Source: Gammaproteobacteria bacterium RIFCSPHIGHO2_12_FULL_63_22
Lineage (GTDB): Bacteria > Pseudomonadota > Gammaproteobacteria > Xanthomonadales > Xanthomonadaceae
Reading direction: 5' to 3'
Assembly: GCA_001801685.1 (NCBI GenBank)
Contig: MGYJ01000061.1
Coordinates: 311,182-375,181 of the forward strand
Length of the DNA stretch: 64,000 bases
Position 1 is the first letter of the stretch. Every line of letters begins with the position of its first letter. Of the stretch, positions 33,560 to 40,815 are shown in pieces. The translations under genes were made by a program, and so were the position numbers. The notes under the pieces are model-generated. The model saw only the letters and a list, made by a program, of their open reading frames with translations, was not told where the DNA came from and made no database searches.

Positions 33560-35344
33560 ATGAGTCCGACTCTCGAGTTCCCCGTGTTTATCGAACGGGG
33601 GCGCGACGCAACGGTGGAGCGCGCTGCGCTGGCAGCGGGCTACACGCCACTGCAGTCGCGTGTGCTCGCTGGCCGGGTGTTCGACGTCGCCGACGGGCAG
33701 ATCGGACGCGCCGTTCAGCCGGCTTCCATCGACCTTGACGGCCCCGAGACCTTGCCGGATATCACGGTCGCCGCGACGCTAATTGCCGACGCGGTGGTAA
33801 ACGATAGGCCGATCGCGATCGTCACCGACCATGACGCGGATGGAGCTACCTCGCACGCCATCCTGCGTTTGGCGCTCGAGCGGATGGGTGCCAGGCCTGA
33901 TCGGGTGTCGGGCTTCTTGTCCCATCGCATGATCGAAGGATATGGTGTGAGCGACGCCCTCGTCGACCGCATGTTGCTAGAGTTGCAGCCGAGCACCTGT
34001 ATCGTGACGGCGGACCAAGGCAGTGCTGATGAGGCGAGGATTTTTCGCCTCCGGCAGTACGGTCACGATGTCGTCGTCACTGACCATCACGGCATTCCGG
34101 TCGAGGGGCCACCCCAGTCCGCCAACGCCGTGGTGAATCCGGTGCGTACTGACAGCCAGTTCCCGGACAAGGCGATTGCTGGCTGTCATACCGCCCTACT
34201 GGTCATGGCCGCCGTGCGCGAGGAATTGATTCGCCGCGGGCGAGATGCCAGCCTCCTGCCGCGGGTATCGGATCTGATGGATTTTTGTGCGGTCGGCACC
34301 ATTGCGGATGCCTCTTGCCTGGGTCAGTCACGCAACAACCGGCTCATCGTGCAACGTGGACTGCGGATTATGAATACGCGGCCGCGCCCGTGTTGGAATG
34401 CGCTGCGCCGTTTGATCGGAAAGTCGGGCCACTGGGTTTCGGCGGACATCGCGTTTCAGGTCGCCACCCGCATCAATGCGCGGGGCAGGCTAACTGACGC
34501 AATGCTGGGTGTCGAGTTCCTGTGCGCGACCGATGACGAAGAGGCCTTTCGCTTGGTGGAACAACTGGATGAGAACAACCGAGAGCGGCGCACGATCGAA
34601 AAGGCCTTGACAATGGTGGCCACCGCCGTCGCCCGGCAAGCCGTCGATGCCGGTCGCTCGGGACTGTGCTTATGGCTAGGCGAGGACGCACATCCCGGTG
34701 TGCACGGTATCACTGCGAGCCGGATGGTCGAGAAGTTCGGACGACCCACGATTTGTCTATCTCCGATGCACGGCAATCCCATGATCGCTACCGGCTCCAT
34801 CCGGACCACGCCGACGTTCCATGTGCTCGAAGCCTTGGAATCGATTCGAAAGAGTCATCCGAATTTACTGATCAGCGCGGGCGGCCATCGGGGCGCAGGC
34901 GGTTTGAAAATCCAGCGCAGCAACATCGACGCGCTCGCCGACGCCTGGGACCGTTGCGTGACTGCTTGGTACGGCGATGCCCCGCCCGGGCCGGTGTTGT
35001 TGGTCGATGGACAGCTGGACGCGCCTTGTCTGGAGCATGTGCGTGAGTTATCTGCGCTCGAGCCCTTTGGGCGGGGCTTTGAGTCGGCCGTGTTCTGGGC
35101 CAGGTGGCAAGTGGCGGAGGCGCGATCGATCGGAGACGGAAGCCACTTAAAGCTGAAGCTGTTTAGCAACGGCTGCGCGACAGATGGCGTCTGGTTTAGT
35201 GCCATGGAGCCGGGCGGCGATCCTCCGCTGCGCGCTGGTCAAGTAGCGCGATTGGCGTTTTCCGTTGATGAAAATGTCTACCGCGGCACGAGCCGGCTTC
35301 AAGTGGTCATTCGCGGCATGGATGCTCGAATGGACGGCAGTTGA
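33560..35344 (+). CDS. RecJ-like DHH exonuclease carried by the island
   Basis: The 595-residue protein is a full-length RecJ homologue (E. coli RecJ 577). Motifs in order are IAIVTDHDADGATSHAILRL (I), CIVTADQGSADE (II), VVVTDHHGIPVEG (III, DHH), VVNPVRTDSQFPDKAIAG, DFCAVGTIADASCLGQSRNN (IV), INARGRLTDAM, and the DHHA1 motif SAGGHRGAGGLKI near residue 440. An OB-like domain ends the protein. All metal-binding Asp/His residues appear present. It is the first gene after ginABCD and probably on the same transcript, 37 bases after ginD. It is clearly diverged from the interrupted host recJ. Supplying RecJ activity to the disrupted host is the natural hypothesis; a role in element recombination is also possible. 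Confidence 0.88.
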   Translation: MSPTLEFPVFIERGRDATVERAALAAGYTPLQSRVLAGRVFDVADGQIGRAVQPASIDLDGPETLPDITVAATLIADAVVNDRPIAIVTDHDADGATSHAILRLALERMGARPDRVSGFLSHRMIEGYGVSDALVDRMLLELQPSTCIVTADQGSADEARIFRLRQYGHDVVVTDHHGIPVEGPPQSANAVVNPVRTDSQFPDKAIAGCHTALLVMAAVREELIRRGRDASLLPRVSDLMDFCAVGTIADASCLGQSRNNRLIVQRGLRIMNTRPRPCWNALRRLIGKSGHWVSADIAFQVATRINARGRLTDAMLGVEFLCATDDEEAFRLVEQLDENNRERRTIEKALTMVATAVARQAVDAGRSGLCLWLGEDAHPGVHGITASRMVEKFGRPTICLSPMHGNPMIATGSIRTTPTFHVLEALESIRKSHPNLLISAGGHRGAGGLKIQRSNIDALADAWDRCVTAWYGDAPPGPVLLVDGQLDAPCLEHVRELSALEPFGRGFESAVFWARWQVAEARSIGDGSHLKLKLFSNGCATDGVWFSAMEPGGDPPLRAGQVARLAFSVDENVYRGTSRLQVVIRGMDARMDGS

Positions 35345-35360
35345 GGCAAAGCACTGGTGG

Positions 35361-36131
35361 TCAACGCCACTCTTTCCAACCACCCAACGCGTCTACATTG
35401 GGCCCTTCATTCCAGTAAATGGGTCCTAACTTGGCCAGGTGGCGGGTGAAGCAACGCCCCAGCGCGCTCTCGGGCAGCGGGTTGCCTGGCGGCAGCGCGC
35501 AGTTCCAGGCCCCGCTCGAGACATTGACGGCCCGCTTGCGCAACTCGCTGTAGATGGCTTCGCGCACGGTGTCGTTGTGATGGCCACTCTGCTGGGCGAT
35601 GGACGCGCCTCTGCGGGTCGCGGCCCACCCGCAGTACCGCCATTGGCTGGCCGACAGGCAAAGGTGGCGCAGTTCCTTAAGCACGAATGCGATATCGGAC
35701 GCCCACGCGATATCGAACCGATGCTTGGCCAACTGCTGGCCGAAGAAACGCTCAGCCTCGCCGTCCACCAACTCCGTCCACTGCGCCAGGCGCAATCCAA
35801 TGCAGTGGTCATCACGCGGAAATTGATCCAAGTAATCTGCTAGCGCTTCCCGAAGCCAGCAGCGTTCATAGACAGACCAGGTCAGTTTCCACTGCAGGTG
35901 CTCGATTGGCGTTTCTTCTGCGTCCGGCACAACCAGCCAGAGGGCTTCTGGCCACGGCACCTGGATTAGGCCATGCTCGCATAACCGCAGCATCATTTTC
36001 ATGGTCATCCGCCGCGTCGGCGCGACCGGCAAGCGATGCTCCTGTGCCATCAAGAGGGCTGAGAGGGCCAGGCACCCCTGTAGGCCCAAGTCGTCCACGG
36101 TCTGGAAGGGCGAAGGGGCCATGGATGACAT
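35361..36131 (-). CDS. Hypothetical protein, island core region
   Basis: I do not recognise this 256-residue protein. It is soluble, rich in Trp and Leu, and has no signal peptide. Visible stretches are RRMTMKMMLRLCEHGLIQVP near residue 40, ELVDGEAERFFGQQLAKHRF near 120, ELRHLCLSASQWRYCGWAAT near 155, REAIYSELRKRAVNVSSGAW and the ending VDALGGWKEWR. It converges on the RecJ-like gene with 16 bases between stops and is divergent from the XRE gene, which shares its promoter region. It may be regulated by that XRE protein and could belong to the island's maintenance functions. Confidence 0.65.
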   Translation of the reverse strand: MSSMAPSPFQTVDDLGLQGCLALSALLMAQEHRLPVAPTRRMTMKMMLRLCEHGLIQVPWPEALWLVVPDAEETPIEHLQWKLTWSVYERCWLREALADYLDQFPRDDHCIGLRLAQWTELVDGEAERFFGQQLAKHRFDIAWASDIAFVLKELRHLCLSASQWRYCGWAATRRGASIAQQSGHHNDTVREAIYSELRKRAVNVSSGAWNCALPPGNPLPESALGRCFTRHLAKLGPIYWNEGPNVDALGGWKEWR

Positions 36132-36146
36132 ACAGTTGTTCGGGGT

Positions 36147-36161
36147 CTAAGTTTAACTTAG
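36147..36161. promoter_or_regulatory. 15-base palindrome in the divergent XRE promoter region
   Basis: CTAAGTT-T-AACTTAG is a perfect dyad with 7-base arms. It lies between a possible -35 (TTGTTC, 36136) and covers the start of a possible -10 (TAGTAT, 36159-36164) for the XRE gene, and is 16 bases from the start codon of the divergent gene. This is the classic position for an XRE/Cro-type autorepressor. Confidence 0.5.
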
Positions 36162-36209
36162 TATCGAAACGCGGCGAACTTCTCCATCCTTGTAGCTAGT
36201 CTGGAGGGG

Positions 36210-36560
36210 GTGGAAGTGGCCGCAGTCGTTAATCAACGCCCGATTTTTGCCCGTCGGCTGGCTCAAGCACGGTTACAAAAGGGCTTGTCGCAGACAGAAC
36301 TCGGCCTCCGGGTCGGCATGGAGCCTAGCGTGGCCAGCCCGCGTGTGAACCAGTACGAGCACGGCGTCCATGAACCGAAAATCGCGATGGCCAAGAAACT
36401 AGCTGACGCGCTCGGTATCCCTCCAGCCTTTCTTTACTGTGAGGACGAACTGCTAGCCAAGTTGCTGCTGCGCTGGGGCGACCTAACGATCACACAGAAA
36501 CGAGCGCTGTTGAAGCAGGCCGGAGTGTCAGGAAAGACGAATCCACCGACAGCTGCTTAG
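36210..36560 (+). CDS. XRE family transcriptional regulator
   Basis: The 116-residue protein starts at a GTG with GGAGG 5-10 bases ahead. A Cro/CI-type helix-turn-helix spans about residues 13-67: FARRLAQARLQKGLSQTELG, then the recognition part SVASPRVNQYEHG, and KKLADALGIPPAFLYCEDE. The C-terminal 40 residues are a short helical tail. It probably represses itself and the divergent 256-residue gene through the palindrome between them. Confidence 0.85.
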   Translation: MEVAAVVNQRPIFARRLAQARLQKGLSQTELGLRVGMEPSVASPRVNQYEHGVHEPKIAMAKKLADALGIPPAFLYCEDELLAKLLLRWGDLTITQKRALLKQAGVSGKTNPPTAA

Positions 36561-36622
36561 GGGCGGAATCGATTTGACACTTGTTCCCTTGAGCAAGGTA
36601 GGACAGCATCTGATTCAGCCGG

Positions 36623-36838
36623 TTACCCGCAGCACGATTTCTGCTCCTGGATTGGTGGGCAGGGGACGGTGCCATAAGAGCAGAACACGCAGCAGTCGCC
36701 CGGCTTCGGCCGCAGCAGTGCGCCGCAGCCAAGGCAGTCGTAGAAGAACTGGCAAGCCGTCGTAGGCATCGTCCTCGTGGCCTGGTGCCCGCACTCCGGG
36801 CAGGTAAGCGTGCTCAGCAATAGCAATTCAGCCGCCAT
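36623..36838 (-). CDS. GDCCVxC domain protein, mer operon
   Basis: This 71-residue protein has paired Cys motifs CPECGH, CLGCG, GDCCVFCSYG and a C-terminal SCC. It belongs to the GDCCVxC family often found after merTP; in some bacteria one of the Cys is selenocysteine. Here the codon is Cys. Binding or transfer of Hg(II) or Cu is likely, but the exact role is not established. The ATG at 36838 overlaps the merP end by 11 bases; an in-frame start at 36886 lies inside merP. Confidence 0.8.
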   Translation of the reverse strand: MAAELLLLSTLTCPECGHQATRTMPTTACQFFYDCLGCGALLRPKPGDCCVFCSYGTVPCPPIQEQKSCCG

Positions 36839-37118
36839 CGGTTCGGGCCTTGGCCGGGAAGCCAGCCTCGGTAACAGCGCGGGCAACTGCCGTCACCGAG
36901 GTTTGAGCCGGATCGAAGGTCACCGTCACCGTCGCCGCGTCGGCATCGACCTGCTTGCCCGTGACGCCCGGGACCTTGTCCAGCGCTTTACCGATGGTGA
37001 TGCTACACGCCGCGCAGGTCATGTTCTCCACGTCCAGCACGACCTGCTTCGGCGCTGCGGCCGCTGCCACGCCAACCCACAAAGAAAGCATCAGACCCAC
37101 AAACCCTTTGCTGCGCAT
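36828..37118 (-). CDS. merP: Periplasmic mercuric-ion binding protein MerP
   Basis: MerP binds Hg(II) in the periplasm and hands it to MerT. The 96-residue precursor has a signal peptide (MRSKGFVGLMLSLWVGVAAA) and one heavy-metal-associated domain, with the GMTCxxC motif as ENMTCAACSITIGKALDKV and the ending VTEAGFPAKARTDGG. It lies between merT and the GDCCVxC gene. No merA reductase is adjacent in the window, so Hg(II) imported here would need a reductase elsewhere. Confidence 0.92.
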   Translation of the reverse strand: MRSKGFVGLMLSLWVGVAAAAAPKQVVLDVENMTCAACSITIGKALDKVPGVTGKQVDADAATVTVTFDPAQTSVTAVARAVTEAGFPAKARTDGG

Positions 37119-37128
37119 CGATACTCTC

Positions 37129-37485
37129 CTAAACAAACCAGACGACGTAATAGGGGAACAGCAACAACAAAACAATGACGCCCGTAGCGAACGATAACCA
37201 GCCCCGGCGGCGCGCCAGGACCTGCGGGCTGACGCATTCCCCGTCCGTGCGGCATCGCGATGGCGAACCATAGAGGTTCCAGAACGCGAGGGCCAAGCAC
37301 AGTAACGTGGCTCCACTGAGCCACGGCCGCCAGGCATCGAGTGTGGTGAAGTTTGCGATCCACGCGCCGCTAATGCCCATCAGCACCAGCACCAGCGGTG
37401 CGACGCAGCACACGGAGGCGCCGATGGCAGCAAGGGATGCAGCAATGATGGCAGGCGTGGTCGACTTGGCGGGTGCGGCGGACAT
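37129..37485 (-). CDS. merT: Mercuric transport protein MerT
   Basis: The 118-residue inner-membrane protein has three membrane segments. The first carries the Hg-binding pair SVCCVAPLVL; the second and third flank the cytoplasmic loop with the second Cys pair SRCRTDGECVSP. It imports Hg(II) received from MerP. The predicted transcription start from the mer promoter falls on or beside its ATG, so the mRNA may be leaderless. It is divergent from merR. Confidence 0.93.
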   Translation of the reverse strand: MSAAPAKSTTPAIIAASLAAIGASVCCVAPLVLVLMGISGAWIANFTTLDAWRPWLSGATLLCLALAFWNLYGSPSRCRTDGECVSPQVLARRRGWLSFATGVIVLLLLFPYYVVWFV

Positions 37486-37491
37486 GGGAGC

Positions 37492-37523
37492 ATAATAGCT
37501 TCCGTACCCGAGTACGGAGTCAA
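37492..37523 (-). promoter_or_regulatory. mer operator-promoter with MerR dyad
   Basis: Read on the minus strand: -35 TTGACT, the perfect dyad CCGTACTCGGGTACGG, and -10 TATTAT with a 20-base spacer. The overlong spacer and the dyad between -35 and -10 are the hallmark of MerR-activated promoters, and the dyad matches the Tn21/Tn501 mer operator half-sites. It drives merTP. Confidence 0.92.
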
Positions 37524-37526
37524 GCG

Positions 37527-38003
37527 ATGGCCCAACCGACGCTCACGATCAGCCGCTTGGCGGCAACGGCCGACGTCAACGTCGAAACGGTGCGGTATTA
37601 CCAGCGTCGCGGGCTGTTGCCCGAGCCGAAGCGTCCGGCTGGGGGGACACGCCGCTACGGGGCCGGCGAAGTCAGCCGGCTTCAATTCATTCGGCGCGCC
37701 CAGACCATGGGCTTCACTTTGGAGGAGATCGCGGGCCTGCTGGAGCTCAACGGCAAACGCGCTTGTGAGCAAACCCGGCAGTTGACCGAACATAAACTCG
37801 CGGATGTCCGCAGTCGCCTTCGCGATCTGCGCTTGCTCGAGCGCGAACTCTTGCAACTGTTGCTGAAGTGCAGCGCGGTTCCCGCAGGCGAATGCTGTCC
37901 CACCCTCGACCTGCTCGAGCATGCAGGCAGTCAGCCCCGACAGCGAGTCAACGCCGAGCGCAAACCATTGACCTTGATACGGCGAGCGGGTGCACGTGGA
38001 TGA
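37527..38003 (+). CDS. merR: Mercury-responsive regulator MerR
   Basis: The 158-residue protein has the winged HTH (ISRLAATADVNVETVRYYQR, RRYGAGEVSRLQFIRRAQTM) and the long dimer helix. The three Hg-binding Cys are present: KRACEQTRQL, LLLKCSAVPAG and ECCPTLDLL. It represses merT without mercury and activates it with mercury by untwisting the 20-base spacer. The ATG at 37527 is 3 bases past the operator's end. Confidence 0.93.
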   Translation: MAQPTLTISRLAATADVNVETVRYYQRRGLLPEPKRPAGGTRRYGAGEVSRLQFIRRAQTMGFTLEEIAGLLELNGKRACEQTRQLTEHKLADVRSRLRDLRLLERELLQLLLKCSAVPAGECCPTLDLLEHAGSQPRQRVNAERKPLTLIRRAGARG

Positions 38004-38126
38004 CGCTGATGGACCGTTTGATCGGAGCCGGAATCTTTCGGCGCCCTCGGTACTGATCGCCCTACCTAGCCCTTGAGGAACACGGGATTCGGTTGATGGC
38101 CGCTGTTCGCGCTGGCATCATGCACG

Positions 38127-38232
38127 GGTCGTTGGGGAGTAGTTGCCCTTGGTTTGCGAAGGGGTTTGCGTCAACACACGTGGCCGGTTGGCCATGGCGC
38201 GAACAGTCCTGAACCTGGCAAGACCTTTGACC
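38127..38232 (+). promoter_or_regulatory. yybP-ykoY manganese riboswitch aptamer
   Basis: The conserved parts are in order: GTTGGGGAGTAG at the 5' side (L1), GTCAACACACG in the middle, and GGCAAGACCTTTGACC at the 3' side (L3). The outer GGTC..GG and CC..GACC ends can pair as P1. In Xanthomonas this riboswitch controls a manganese exporter of the UPF0016/MneA family, and a broken gene of that family follows here. About 60 bases remain for the expression platform before the GTG at 38296. Confidence 0.82.
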
Positions 38233-38295
38233 ACGTCATCTCCTCAGGCCGGGGAATGGCGTGGTCAATCTGTCTGCCGGTCGCAGGAGTCACCC

Positions 38296-38615
38296 GTGGA
38301 AGCTTTCTTGGTCTCAACCGGTATTGTTGCCCTTGCCGAAATAGGCGACAAAACCCAGTGGCTCGCCCTCATCCTCGCGGCGCGCTTCCGCAAATCGGCC
38401 CCCACATTCATGGCCATTCTTGCTGCCAAACTGATCAATCACGGCCTGGCCGGTGCGCTGGGTGCCTGGATCACATTGGCGGTCAACCCCGTGGTTCCCC
38501 GGCAGTACTGATCGGCAATTGCATAGCCGTCAAACTGCAGTTGCGGTGGATCCACGGTGTTGCTGCATTCGCGTTCGCAGCTTTCGGGAGATGGGTGCTT
38601 CTCGCCTCGGCGTGA
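38296..38615 (+). pseudogene. Broken UPF0016/GDT1-type Mn exporter (MneA-like)
   Basis: The GTG start gives MEAFLVSTGIVALAEIGDKT, the first ExGDK/R-T signature helix of this family, followed by ALILAARFRKSAPTF. The frame ends early at 38511 (VVPRQY). Similarity continues in another frame to 38615 (LRWIHGVAAFAFAAFGRWVL), so there is a frameshift. The second half with the second ExGD motif is missing altogether; complete members are about 190 residues with both. Mn(II) efflux is therefore lost from this copy although the riboswitch remains. Confidence 0.8.
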
Positions 38616-38641
38616 AATTGTGTAACCGGTCGGCGAATAGC

Positions 38642-39523
38642 TCAGCGATCGGCGATGCGAGTGCTAGCACTAGACGGTACTGAACTCGCGGGTCGACGAA
38701 ATGGCCAACGCAGTTGGTCTACATACCGCTGCGGAAAACCCGCCTCACGCAGCCCGACATCGGCTGCCTGCACGCCATTGGAGCGGTCATGAAAGGTGCC
38801 GAATAGATGATCCCAGAACATCCAGAATTCGCCGAAATTGACCTGTGCGTCCTCGAACTCGCGCTTGTGGTGCCAACGATGGATCTCGCCGACCCCGAGC
38901 AGGTAACGCAGCGGTCCCAAGCGGTAATCGAGGTTGGCGTGTTGGAACGCGAGGTGCACGGTCAACAGCGTCAGCCAGGCGCTGATCACAGCCGGCGGAG
39001 CGCCGAGCCCCACTGCGGTCACGATGCCAGGCGCACCGAGCAACAGCGCACTGAGTGGATGCCGGCGCTCGCCATTTAGCCAGTACAGCCGCTCGGAACT
39101 GTGATGTGTGGCGTGCAAGCGCCAGAGCCAATCGACCCGGTGGCTGAGCCGGTGCATCGCGTATAAACCCAGGTCGATGACGGCACCGGCCAGCAGCATC
39201 TGGATCCAGAGCGGCCAGTGGTGCGGCCAGACCGAGGGCAAGTCTAAACGCAGGGCATGAAGTCCCAGGGCGGTGGCCGACAGCAGGCCGAGATTGACCA
39301 CGGTGTGGACAATGTCAGTGGCCAGGTCGCCATGATCGTGCAACCAGGCTTGTTGGTAGGGTCGCAGGCGCTCCAAGATCGCAACGCTGGCCATCCCCAG
39401 TGCGGCCACCAGTGCGTAGCCAGGCCACGGCGGAAGTTCCCCTGCGGCGATGGGTAGGATCGCGGCGACGCTAGCGCCAACTACAACCGGGTACGCGGCG
39501 AAGCGGATTGCGCTGGAAATCAT
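38642..39523 (-). CDS. Sterol desaturase / fatty acid hydroxylase family membrane protein
   Basis: The 293-residue protein has four to six membrane segments and the di-iron His clusters of this family: MHRLSHRVDW, LHATHHSSERLYW and EIHRWHHKREFEDAQ, the last followed by NFGEFWMFWDHLFGT. Members hydroxylate or desaturate lipids with O2. It is a frequent passenger near metal and stress genes in Xanthomonadales islands, with unknown substrate. The start at 39523 is the ATG giving MISSAIRFAAYP; one 15 bases upstream is possible. Confidence 0.85.
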   Translation of the reverse strand: MISSAIRFAAYPVVVGASVAAILPIAAGELPPWPGYALVAALGMASVAILERLRPYQQAWLHDHGDLATDIVHTVVNLGLLSATALGLHALRLDLPSVWPHHWPLWIQMLLAGAVIDLGLYAMHRLSHRVDWLWRLHATHHSSERLYWLNGERRHPLSALLLGAPGIVTAVGLGAPPAVISAWLTLLTVHLAFQHANLDYRLGPLRYLLGVGEIHRWHHKREFEDAQVNFGEFWMFWDHLFGTFHDRSNGVQAADVGLREAGFPQRYVDQLRWPFRRPASSVPSSASTRIADR

Positions 39524-39621
39524 GCGATAGCCTCTCAAGATCGTGGCGCCTAGTGTCGGTGCGCGAGCGCGGCCGGACTTGAACGTACTGGCTGTCTATC
39601 GACACCGCTCGGGCAATCGAA

Positions 39622-40044
39622 TCACCGGCGCCGCGCGTCCAGGATGTCGCTCGGGGCCACGCCAAAATGTCGACGCACCGTACGCGTCAAGCGCGCGGCA
39701 TCGGCAAAGCCGGCGCCCTGCGGCGCCTGCGTCAGCGAGGTGCCGTTCGCCGCGAGGGTAAACGCACGGCGAAGTCGCAGCCAGCGCAGATAGGGCCGAA
39801 TCGGCATTCCCGCCAACTCCCTCATGCGATGGCTGAAACGGCTCGGCGACAGGGCCACTTCTGCCGCTAGGCGCTGGACGCTCCCGTCGAGGTGGGGGCG
39901 ATACGGCAACGCGACCTCGCCAGCCGGCGCCACCACCAGTTGCGGGGCGTGATGGGCATGGGTGGCGTCGTCGCCGGCCATGCCCAAAAAGCGAGCTCGG
40001 CGATCTCCCATCGCCGTCTGGCCGGCCCAAGCAGGGGCACGCAT
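39622..40044 (-). CDS. AraC family transcriptional regulator, short sensor domain
   Basis: The C-terminal half has a full AraC double HTH: QRLAAEVALSPSRFSHRMRE, IRPYLRWLRLRRAFTLAANG, GFADAARLTRTVRRHFGVAP. The N-terminal half is a stub: it has the cupin opening (THAHHAPQLVVAPAGEVAL) but passes directly into the DNA-binding part. Either the sensor was shortened by a deletion, or the real start lies upstream at 40281. The start at 40044 is my choice (MRAPAWAGQTAMGD fits family openings). Its target is unknown. It is divergent from copL. Confidence 0.6.
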   Translation of the reverse strand: MRAPAWAGQTAMGDRRARFLGMAGDDATHAHHAPQLVVAPAGEVALPYRPHLDGSVQRLAAEVALSPSRFSHRMRELAGMPIRPYLRWLRLRRAFTLAANGTSLTQAPQGAGFADAARLTRTVRRHFGVAPSDILDARRR

Positions 40045-40245
40045 CTTGGTTCCTGAGTGTTCGGCAGGACCGTATCGTCCGTGCCAATGGTTAGATTGTC
40101 CTGTTCCCACGCGATCGGGGCGGTAGAGCGCGCTTCGCGTGCTATCCACGGCGGCCGCCGTGGGTAACCTCGCGATGAACGGGTGGAGAACCGACCAGGC
40201 GGCAGTTTGCGCTGCAGCAACCACAACTCCCGTGTCTCGGTTAGT

Positions 40246-40689
40246 ATGCAGCCAATGCGCCGTCCGCCAAGCTGGCTTCATGTGCTACTGAGTTTCGCCC
40301 TTATCTTTAACGGGATAGCGGCAGCTCAGGCCTCGACGCGTATGCTGCTAAAGCATGCAGGCGCCGGGCCCGCGTCGACCGAGGCTCAGGTTCTAGCGTC
40401 TGAAACAGCCAGCCAAGCGCCACCGTGCCACACGGCCACTGCCAAGCCGGCAACTGAGACACCCGCCGTCTCGCAGAACCATCACAACCCGGCTGGCGAC
40501 ACCAAGCACACCCCCGACTGTTGCAAAGCCGGCGCCTGCCGGTGTCAATGCGTGCACCAGTCTCAAGGCGTCATCGCGATCGAGATTCTGGCCGAGCCAG
40601 CGATCGTGCATACCAGCAGCGTCCGGGCGATGAAGCCGGCGCATGCGGAAGCGTTGCTCCCGCACCTGATCCGACCTCCGATCGGATAA
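40246..40689 (+). CDS. copL: CopL family metal-binding regulatory protein
   Basis: CopL precedes copAB in Xanthomonas and is needed for copper-inducible expression of that operon. This 147-residue protein has a hydrophobic signal at residues 9-25 (LHVLLSFALIFNGIAAAQAS) and a Cys/His-rich segment: APPCHTAT, QNHHNPAGD, DCCKAGACRCQCVHQ. The C-terminus ends HLIRPPIG. Start 40246 (MQPMRRPP) or 40255 are both possible. It lies 126 bases before copA. Confidence 0.78.
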   Translation: MQPMRRPPSWLHVLLSFALIFNGIAAAQASTRMLLKHAGAGPASTEAQVLASETASQAPPCHTATAKPATETPAVSQNHHNPAGDTKHTPDCCKAGACRCQCVHQSQGVIAIEILAEPAIVHTSSVRAMKPAHAEALLPHLIRPPIG

Positions 40690-40815
40690 GCGTCCCCCTG
40701 CGCCTTTCGGCGCGCTAAGTCGCTGCGCCTACTGCTAACTTGCGGCCGGCGCGGCCGGCTCACGGTTTTCGGCCATCGGCTGACGCCGTTTCCCGACGCT
40801 TACACGGAGTGTTAC

